From NCBI GenBank assembly GCA_033060915.1, contig CM065393.1, positions 10,485,001 through 10,549,000 of the forward strand: DNA of 64,000 nucleotides, written 5' to 3'. Below are positions 56,101 to 64,000 of this stretch, piece by piece. The DNA comes from Euryodendron excelsum. Lineage: Eukaryota; Streptophyta; Magnoliopsida; Ericales; Pentaphylacaceae. The position numbers were made by a program, and so were the translations under genes. The notes beneath the pieces are model-generated. The model was not told the origin of the DNA. It saw only the letters and a program-made list of their open reading frames with translations, and did no database searches. Each line of letters starts with the position of its first letter. Positions within the stretch are counted from its first letter, which is position 1.

Positions 56101-58162
56101 CTTTCCTTAGAGCCCAAGTCAAGCCCTAGAACCCACAATTAGGAAACCTTAATTTTCTTTCCAAAAACATGATTTTCAAACTTTGCCCCAAACCTAGGTT
56201 TCCAAAACCTCTTGTTTTCTACATCAAAACTATACATGTTTCCAAAACCTATTTTCTACGTCAAAACTATAGTTTTCCAAATCTAGGGTTTCCAAAACCT
56301 CCCTTTCCAAATCCTTGTTAAATTCAATCTTCCCTTTAGGAAACCAAATCTAACCTTCTTTTTAGGAAACCAAATCCAATCTATCCGTTTCAGAAACTAG
56401 ATCCAATCCTCCGTTTTTGGAAACAAATCCCAAACCTTTCCTAATTCAACTCCTTCCTAATTTCCTACCTTCCTAAACCATAAGTTTCCTAAATCTAAAC
56501 TTCAAATCTTTCCTTAAGTTTCAAAATCCAAATCTTTCCTAAATTCAAATCCTTCCTAAGCTTTTCCTTTCCTAAATCTTAAGTTTCCAAAACTTGAACA
56601 TAAAAATCTTTCCTAAGTTTTAAAACTCAACTTTCAAATCTTTCCTAATTCAACCCCCTTCCAAATCTTAACTTTCCAAATTCAAGTTTTCAAATTTTTC
56701 CTAAACTTAAACCTTTCCTAATCTCAAGATTTTTTAAAACTCTAAAACTTTCTAAATCTTAAACTTTCTAAATTTCAAATCTTTCCAAATTCAAAACTTT
56801 CTAAATTTGAAACTTTCTCAAGTTAAATTTTTCTAAACCTAAATCTCTCTAAATTCTAAACTTTTCAAAACTTCAACATCTTTCCAAATCTAAGACTTTT
56901 CTAAACTCAAAACTTTCTTAATTCAAACATTTCCTAAATCGAAAACTTTCTTTTTTCAAACCTTTCCAAATTCAAACTTTCCTAAGTTGAAACTTCCCTA
57001 TCTCAAAACTTTCTAATTTTCAAACTTTCTTAAATTTCAAACTTTCCAAAAATGAAACTTTCCTAAACCAGACCTTTCCTAATTCAAACATTTCCTAAAT
57101 CCAATCTTCCCTAATTTCCTAAACCTTCCAAGTCAAGTCAAATCTTTCCTAAGTCTCTTCTCTTTCCTAAGTCTAGGTTTCCTAAAACCAAGTCTTTCCA
57201 AAGTCAATCTTTCCAAAGCAAGTCCAATCTCCTCCATTTCAATTTCCAATCTCCTCTTCTAATTTCAAATCAAATTCAATTTCCAATTCAATCTCTTTCT
57301 TCTAATCCAACAATCTCTTTTCAATTGGACTCTTGTCCGAACTACGACTGACCTGATTCCCCCAAAGGAATACGTAGACAACCTTCATAGGTGCGGTCAC
57401 AACACTTTTCAAACTTTCAATTCCACCCTCATGGGTGCGGTCTCCACATTTTTCAAATCTCAAATTCCAATCTATTTTCAAAATTCCAATTTCAAAATTT
57501 CTACTTTCAATTTTCAAACTTTCCAATTTCAATTCCATCTCTTCAAATCTATTTTCAAATCAAATCAATTTCAAATCAATCTCTTTTCAAATCTATTTTC
57601 AATTCTCTTAACTTGCACTTGCATATCATGCATCATGTTAGTTTCTTTTCAAACATTGTTTTTCAAAGTGAATAGGATTGAACGATAGTTAGTCAAAGAC
57701 TCTCATAGGTGAATCTAGGGTAGATTGACATGTAGGTACCAAAAGGGCGAGGTAGGGTGATGGCTTAGTGCATCTTCCCTACATGTAACCAACCTCCGAA
57801 CCTAGGATCACTGATTTCAAAGACCAAAAAGGAGTTATTTTTCAAAAAGGGCTAAATATTTTTCAAAGGTTGCCAAACAACCTGTTTTCTTAAAAACCCT
57901 CTCTTGAGGAGATATTTTCAAAATCGTTTTCCAAAACTAAGTGTAGTTTTCGGACTATGCTTAGTTTTTAGGTGACCTAACTCACCTTAATTAAGTTAGG
58001 TGGCGACTCCGAATCTTTTTCCAAAAGCCGTTTATTCAAATCAATTTTCAATTCAAACATAGTCGCACTCATTCTTCTAGGAGGGTGAGTTCTAACGAGA
58101 GAGTACAGCATTTTTCCCGCTTGTGTGAGTATTCCTCGAGTGCGAAAAATCTAGGCGCGACA
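53151..58162 (+). mobile_element. Family-A giant solo LTR, copy A4
   Basis: 5012 bp from TGTAAGCACC to GGCGCGACA, with perfect GATCT duplications (53146-53150, 58163-58167) in unique intergenic DNA. Internal order is as in A1: minisatellite (53340-53770), ~160-bp repeats (53930-54480), decayed GGCGCC block (54820-54890), TATA box (54902-54909), telo-box leader (about 54990-55050), guanine-poor tract (55500-57660), primer-like motif (57999-58010). No internal retrotransposon sequence. Confidence 0.9.
54902..54909 (+). promoter_or_regulatory. TATA box of LTR A4
   Basis: TATAAATA, followed by ACATAGCCTCATTCAACGTG as in A1. Confidence 0.65.
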
Positions 58163-59113
58163 GATCTCATATTTTCAACAAGCCAGCAAACTTATTTAAA
58201 CTTATCAAATCATAAACAAAAGAGAATTTTGATATATTAATAGTAATTTTTTTTTATAAAAAAAAGACATGTAAATACAAGAAATTTTGCAATTGACCTG
58301 GACGTTATTTCATGTATTAAAATGGTTGCACAATAATGTCATTATCAATAATATCAAATACATCATTTTAAATATATGTAACCAAAAAATCATTTATCCA
58401 CTAATATATAGTTTGATAGCATATACGCTGTTTATATATGAATTACGGTGCCAAAAAAGTTGCAGTCGCAATGGAAAGAAACAATGGCAGACCGAAGGGG
58501 GGGTTGTGCGCCCCCCACCCCCCCCCCCCCCAATAGTTTTGAAAATAAATTTTGTTTCCTATATACTTTTGGAATTTTATGATAAAATAGTTATATCGGA
58601 CCCCTTGAAACCCACGTTATTTTAGCTTACTCTCCTAAAATTCAAGTATTCAAGTAATTTTACCTTAATCATCTTTGTAAATTTCTTTCTAATAATTTTC
58701 TTTTTTATGCAAACATATTTTCATTTGTTCACTTAACTTTTTATAATTTGTATAAATTATGATCTTACAATATCTATATTTTTCTTCACTCTCCAGTTTT
58801 CACATATTTTTATGTTTTTATTAGTATTTATCTCGGTGCATTCTGCTATTTTCTAAGTTGTTTGCCATTTACTAAAGTAATGCATAAAAAATAATCTTGA
58901 AATTAACACCACCTCTTTTTTTCAAACAACCATCTAGTAGGTTTATCAATTTTTTAGAATTAAAAAAAACTCACACTTAAAAGCGCCTGTCAAAAATGTA
59001 GTTCTAAAGTTGATTGTGAAATGCCATGAGAATTATAACTGAAAAATTGAACGATAAAGCTTAGCATAATAGACTTACCTTTGCTTATCAAAATCCTAAA
59101 AACCCATACTTAT
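58163..59113. other. Intergenic AT-rich DNA
   Basis: No gene recognised. A C/G homopolymer patch (about 58496-58531: GGGGGGG, then a C run) sits in otherwise AT-rich DNA. It is probably an old degraded repeat. Confidence 0.5.
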
Positions 59114-59296
59114 GGCCCATTTGGTAAGACTTTTTATCAAGCTTTTTGGGTTAGTTTTTTCGGTTTTTAAGACTTTTTTTTTCTTCTTATTTTAGCTTTT
59201 AAAAGCAAAATTTTTTTAAAAAATTGACTCTTTTTGCTTATAAGCAAAAAAGAAACCAATTTGAAAAAAGTTTTGAATAAGCTTACAAAACGGTCC
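59114..59296. mobile_element. 183-bp MITE with 5-bp duplication
   Basis: Left end GGCCCATTTGGTAAGACTTTT and inverted right end GGACCGTTTTGTAAGCTTATT are imperfect terminal repeats, flanked on both sides by CTTAT (59109-59113, 59297-59301). The interior is T-rich then A-rich, able to fold. The superfamily is uncertain because a 5-bp duplication is unusual for GGCCC-ended MITEs. Confidence 0.6.
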
Positions 59297-59569
59297 CTTA
59301 TATTAAATGATTAAAATAACTAGTAATTCAATGGGTTCAAATTTAAAAATGAAAATCTACTATATTTTTTTGCCTATTCAAGTGGGTTTGGTTCACGCCG
59401 CTCAACAAAGAGTGTTGTCCCGATGATGACTTCATCTATGGTCACTGGCTAGTAGCTACATTACTTTTGTAGACTTGGAGAAAGTTTTAGTTTTGCTGGC
59501 TGAAACTAAAAGAGAAAGAAAAGAAAATACTACAATACGTAAAGTAAAATGAAGGATTCTGTAATATTT

Positions 59570-61012
59570 GGGTAAATTACACGAATCATTCTTGAGTTTT
59601 TTGATAAATACACTGTATACACTCACGATTAAGAAAATACATTGACTACCCTTACTTTTCTAATCTTGTAGCAGATCCCCTCTCCCTTGATTAAGTCAAC
59701 CTATAATTTATTCTAAAACTCCTAATCTACCCTTAAAATATAATTTTTAAGAATTAATTAATGTTTAATCATCTCCCCAACACCACACTAGTCTCGCCTT
59801 CACTTCCCCTAACGTCATCCTAACCCCATCAATCGAGCCATCACCTATAGACTGCCCTTCTGTCTCTCTGTTCTTTCTTCCACTTCTCATTACGGCCTAG
59901 CCATTCTCATTCTTTCTTCTTCGGCCTAAACCCTACCTCCACTGTTAGCCAACTCTCTTCCTCCTTTACCCTTTCTCTTTTTTTGTTTATCGAATTATCA
60001 CCACCACCACCACCCCTAGCACTAACTCACTTGGCCAAAACAAGACACTTGTTCACCATTGATTGTCCCCACCACTACTTTCCCAACCGTACAGACCCAA
60101 ATAAATTATTATAATCAATCAACATTAATGCACCCTCACCATTCTACACATTTTGACAAACAAATTCTCACCATCTTCGGTGACTACCCTCATCGTCGAT
60201 GCATCACCAACTTGTTCCCATTAATCCATCTTAAATACACCATTAAGACATCATTAATACACCATGAAAATGGGTTGTGAACTCTGTGTAAACACCAAGC
60301 ACCCATATGACCACAATAAAATGCCTAAAAAAATTGATCAAAGTTGTCATTGCCGAACAGTGAAGTACTCCATAGCGATGGGTTTGATATTTTCTCTCTT
60401 TAAAACTCAATAACAAAGATGTGGGTTTGATATAATCTCTCTCTATATTTTGAAATGTTTTGTCTCTGAAACTCATTAATAAACATGGGATTGAAATTCT
60501 CTATCTAAAGCTCAATCATTAATATGGGGCTGGTAAATCTCTTTTTTCAATTTTGTATGTTCTCTTCTCTCTTAAATTCAAATGGATTTGATAGGGGTTT
60601 GTGGTTGATGACTATTGTGTTGTGGGATTTAGGGTGATAGTCAGTGGCAAGGGTTGGGGGCAGATTATGGAGGTTGGCTACGACTTTGGTGGTTGTCAAG
60701 GTAGGTGATGGTAGTGCTTAGAGGCAATTCAATGGGTTTGGGTTGTGAGTTGTGGAATTGGCTTGTTAAGGATGGAGCCATGGAGGTGACAGTCAAGGTG
60801 GTGGTAGTAGAGAAAAGCGTGGAGCACTGGAGGCAGGTAAGGGGCGAAGAGAGTTGTCGGTGGTAGGGAAGGGGTGAAGAGAGTTGTGGGTGGTGATGGT
60901 AATAGTTATTTGAGGTGGAGGTGGCAGTGGTAGAGAGGTCTAAGGTTGGCAATGGTGGTGGTTCTCGTAGTGAAGAGGGCTGAAGGGACTATGATGTGGC
61001 TAAGGAGTGATA

Positions 61013-61060
<48 letters not shown>

Positions 61061-61208
61061 GAGAGAGAGATTACTACTATTTGTGTTTAAAAATGTAGGG
61101 GTAAAATAGTTTGTTAACCTTGACAAGGGAGTTTAATATAATTTTTCAGTTGTGGGGGTACACAGTGTATTAAACAGAAACCTTAGGCGTGGTTCATGTA
61201 ATTTACCC
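59570..61208. mobile_element. Mutator-like non-autonomous element (1639 bp)
   Basis: Ends GGGTAAATTACACGAATCATT and inverted GGGTAAATTACATGAACCACG, with similarity continuing over about 100 bp (TAAATACACTGTATACACTC against TTAATACACTGTGTACCCCC). The flanks GTAATATTT (59561-59569) and TTAATATTT (61209-61217) are a 9-bp duplication with one mismatch, the Mutator size. The interior has CT-rich DNA on the left (59770-60040), GGT/GGTGG-rich DNA on the right (60640-61000) and a 46-G run. No transposase. A His/Thr/Ser-rich ORF on the minus strand (60952-60665) is low complexity and not supported as a gene. Confidence 0.82.
61014..61059 (+). repeat. 46-base guanine homopolymer
   Basis: An uninterrupted G run followed by a short GA repeat, inside the Mutator-like element. 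Its true length in the genome is uncertain because such runs are error-prone. Confidence 0.7.
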
Positions 61209-61217
61209 TTAATATTT

Positions 61218-62532
61218 CAATCACTATTTACTTATTTTATGGATTCCTCTTACTTCTTAACTATTAACAATAGAGCGGCTAGTTAGTGTCACATCTTGAA
61301 AGATTTGAAAAGCACGGTATATGTGTTGACGATACACCTTCCACTTTTAAGTTAATGTGTTATATTTCCATACGATAAAACAAAGTAACGTGCCGTAAAC
61401 TCAAATAAAAATAAATAAAATAATTAAAAAAAGGGGACTATATGTTCAACATAGTTAATAGTTCCAATCAAGTGAAGATTTTTCTCTGATATCGTGAGGA
61501 TCTTTATGGTATCTAAACTTTGTAATTTCAACTCTTAGATGTAAAAAAAAAAAAAAAAAAGTTAATTATTTTGAAATCTTTAAAAAAATTGAGATGTTTG
61601 GTGAAAAACAATTACCAAGATGGTGGCTTGCAGTTATCATAAATATGTGACTTATAGTTAGTAGAATATAATCACATTTTGTGATAATTATTAGTACATT
61701 AAGTAGTAACTGGTCAATACAAGTAATATAAGTACCGTTGGTTGATAGTATCTGCTCTCATTTCCCCATTGAGAGAGAGGGGGGAGGGTTATCTGAAGCC
61801 CCCCATGATACAACATGAATGGCTTTTGGTACAACATAGAAGGTTTTAGTAATAATTTATTAAAAAACCAACTACCAATACGTTTGTGCAAGGACACAAA
61901 AGAAGTTAAACCAGCAATCAAAATTACCAACCTTTTCTTATCAATCCAGCCTACTTTTTACCCGATGATATAAAGTAATGTGGCTTGTGCACTGTTTTTT
62001 TTTTTTTATTTCTTTTGTCGTCCATAATAATGGGTACAATGTAAAATCTGAGAATTTCATAAAGCTTGATGGGCAAATTTTTGCTGAATTTAGTTGTTTA
62101 GTCTCAAAATTCACGTTTTTGCCATTTTAAGAAATTATTATTTTTGCAATAACTTGGTCCCATAAATTTTAATTTTATATAGATTTTTTTAGAATATTTC
62201 TTTAAGCCTTTAATATCTAATTTATTTTAACTCAAATTTTTCATTTTTAGTAATTTTTTGTATTTCCTTTAGTTCTGTAAATTACAATAAAATTAAGTTT
62301 AAGATTCAAGGTAAAGGCTCTGCCCTCATTAGTTTTTGACGCATTAATACAGCTTCTATTAAGAGAATTGATTTTTGTACTTTGCATTACTTCTTTGGGA
62401 ATAATACAGTTATTCGCGCTTTGTTAAAACAAAATAATGCTATAATATGGAAACGAAAATAAAAGGGAAAAAAGAAATGAGGGATTGCATTAGGTAAATG
62501 GTTTCCATCAAGCATTTATCTATTATTTAATG
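61218..62532. other. AT-rich intergenic DNA
   Basis: No gene or clear element. It contains A runs (61541-61560), T runs (near 61996-62010) and a short GAGAGAGAGGGGGGAGGG patch near 61770. Confidence 0.5.
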
Positions 62533-62540
62533 GTTTAGTT

Positions 62541-62841
62541 TAAGAGTGTTCAAAAATTCATCTCACCTGCCAACCCAACTAACCCAAATTCAAATCGAGT
62601 CAAAATCGATTCCTACGTTTATGAACTCAACTTTGACGGTTCAGTTGGTGGGTTACTACCTTAAAACACTCGACCCGACCTGCCACTCCAACAAATAATC
62701 AGGGTCAAACCCAAACTCAACCGACCCAAACTGAACCAATCTGAGCCCAAACCAAGTCGAAATCAATTTTATTGTTCCTCAATCCGAACTAGGTTGTTCG
62801 ATTGGTGGGTCACTATTTAACATGACCCGTGAACACTCCTA
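62541..62841. mobile_element. hAT MITE (301 bp)
   Basis: Ends TAAGAGTGTTCA and inverted TAGGAGTGTTCA, flanked by the perfect 8-bp duplication GTTTAGTT (62533-62540, 62842-62849). The interior is rich in GACCC/GGGTC words (CAACCCAACTAACCC, CGACCCGACC), a known plant hAT MITE style. Confidence 0.85.
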
Positions 62842-62940
62842 GTTTAGTTATACAACCACCCCTGCAAGACTCGGTCTCACTTTTACCACCTTCAACTAAA
62901 AAAGCAAATATTCTAGCATCTCAATAATGAAATTGTATCA

Positions 62941-64000
62941 TAATTGTATTTTAAAAGTACAATTATAATACCTTAACTTGTGCTTTGTTAGCTTTGATTT
63001 AGGATTTTATCTTCCTTTTTAGTTAGATTTTAGTATTAACCAAGTTTGTTTTGTGTTTCATAGGTTTTCAGCTTAAATTGGATGACTTCGAATGGAATTC
63101 GGTCAAAAGGAGAATGAGTTTCAAGAAGAAGTTGTCAAAGTACAAGCTGCTAAAGCTGTGATACAAGTTATTGAAGCACGCAAAGTTGAAACTTTGTAAG
63201 GCTATATCTCTCAAACCAAAAATCTTACTGGGGGGCTATAATATATTAATTTCATATAATTTTTCGAGATCTACACAATAATATTATTGGGCAACCGTTC
63301 AAATGGCTTGTGAGATTGTTCAAACGATCATTAAAGCATTCAAACAGTCAGGCCTGTTTGAAGGCGTTTGAAGCCCCGTTTGAAATTATAGAGGCTTGTA
63401 TTAGCTTTGGCTAGGCATTAGCAAGGCATTCAAATGCCCAACTAACACCTAGCTAATGGTTCACACAACTTTTTTATTTTTTAGTCTATTTATAGTCATT
63501 TTGGACCCCAAATTTTTCGATCTCTTCATATTTTATATATTTTTAGGGCTTTTAGATAGTGGTAGTAGTAGTTTTAGAGAGAAAAACTCTAAATTTCTTT
63601 GTAGTTCTTCATTTTCATTATACTCAAGTACAATTTTCATCAATTTAATGCAATTTTCTATGGATTCAAGTAGCTAATCTCTACATTTGGATTCAATTGT
63701 GAAAATCATCCAAGGATCTCAAGAGTTTCAATAGAGGTAAAACCTAATTTCATAGTTCTATCTTCTTAAGTCTCCAAATCTTAGCAATTGAAGTTTAGAT
63801 TCATATAGAACACTTAGATTTTTTTTATTATGTTTAGAAATTTAATGCATGATTTGCCAATTGTTTGTTGATTTTATCCAAATCAACGGTAGTAATTTAT
63901 GATTGTCAAATTGATTGTAATTCTAACTTATAATTGCTATTGAATTGAATCTATGATAATCCTCTATTAGATCTTAGTGAAATCATGCATTCTTGACTAA
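62941..64000 (+). repeat. Athila-like LTR, 5' part, running off the window
   Basis: Diverged relative of the LTR at 13254-14683 (compared with its reverse complement). Shared in order: AATTGTATTTTAAAAGTAC (for ATTGTGCTTCAAAAGTGC), ACCTTAA, CTTTGTTAG, TTTTTAGTTA, AGCTTAAAT, the AAGCTGCT..AAGTT repeats, TTAATTTCATATAATTTTTCGAGA and AGTAGCTAA. The expected TG start reads TA at 62941. Whether a full element or a solo LTR follows lies outside the window. Confidence 0.6.

Noticed and set aside
58287..58625. 112-residue ORF
   Set aside because: It spans a C homopolymer (poly-Pro) in AT-rich DNA with no domain. Likely chance.
60665..60952. His/Thr/Ser-rich ORF on the minus strand as a gene
   Set aside because: It is low complexity inside a Mutator-like element with no recognisable domain and no splice or promoter support.
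48777..64000. Host protein-coding genes in the right-hand region
   Set aside because: I looked on both strands for long frames with domain motifs and splice structure and found none outside transposon remnants.

Overview
This window is plant nuclear DNA, almost certainly from a eudicot with a large, repeat-rich genome. I see no host protein-coding gene and no RNA gene. From position 1 to about 48776 everything is LTR retrotransposon sequence, stacked element inside element. After that comes about 15 kb of AT-rich intergenic DNA holding one more 5-kb solo LTR, several small inverted-repeat DNA transposons and the start of another LTR. The species cannot be fixed from the sequence alone.

Layout. 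1-10270: 3' part of a SIRE-type Ty1/copia element, with its extra (env-like) ORF, polypurine tract and 2.2-kb 3' LTR. Its extra ORF is interrupted at 322-5785 by a 5.5-kb solo LTR (family A, copy A1) with target duplication GCAAC. 10271-12688: 3' half of another family-A LTR (A2), apparently cut by the SIRE element. 12689-14683: 5' end (LTR, primer binding site, leader) of an Athila-like Ty3/gypsy element on the minus strand. 14684-23443 plus 44698-45484: a Tat-lineage Ty3/gypsy element on the plus strand (RT, two RNase H domains, integrase, an antisense ORF, PPT, 3' LTR). Its pol is split at 15633-18112 by a short family-A solo LTR (A3, duplication CACTC), and its antisense-gene promoter is split by element B. 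23444-44697: element B, a 21-kb Ogre/Tat-type element on the minus strand with 4.5-kb LTRs, a tRNA-Arg-type primer site, gag and an antisense plant-mobile-domain (PMD) gene, but no pol that I can find. Its right LTR carries a 2.2-kb SIRE solo LTR (41264-43451). 45485-48776: 3' part of a Tork-like copia element (RT-RNase H, PPT, 1.09-kb 3' LTR).

From 48777 onward: a Tourist-like MITE (48917-49186); a Mutator-like MITE containing a hAT-like MITE that itself contains a SIRE-like solo LTR (49408-52308); the full-length family-A solo LTR A4 (53151-58162, duplication GATCT); a 183-bp MITE (59114-59296); a 1.6-kb Mutator-like element with a 46-G run (59570-61208); a hAT MITE (62541-62841); and an Athila-like LTR running off the window end (62941-64000).

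The unpaired junctions on the left side make sense as one stack: Tork-like copia contains Tat, which contains Athila-like, which contains LTR A2, which contains SIRE, which contains A1. The missing 5' halves should lie immediately left of the window in the reverse order. Every coding region is dead. Most in-frame stops lie at recognisable Trp or Gln codon positions, the pattern expected from C-to-T decay of methylated, silenced DNA. The points most worth following are the antisense PMD gene in the pol-less element B, the 2-kb nearly guanine-free tract in the giant LTRs, the internal primer-site-like motif in the same LTRs, and the insertion of B immediately upstream of the TATA box of the Tat antisense gene.
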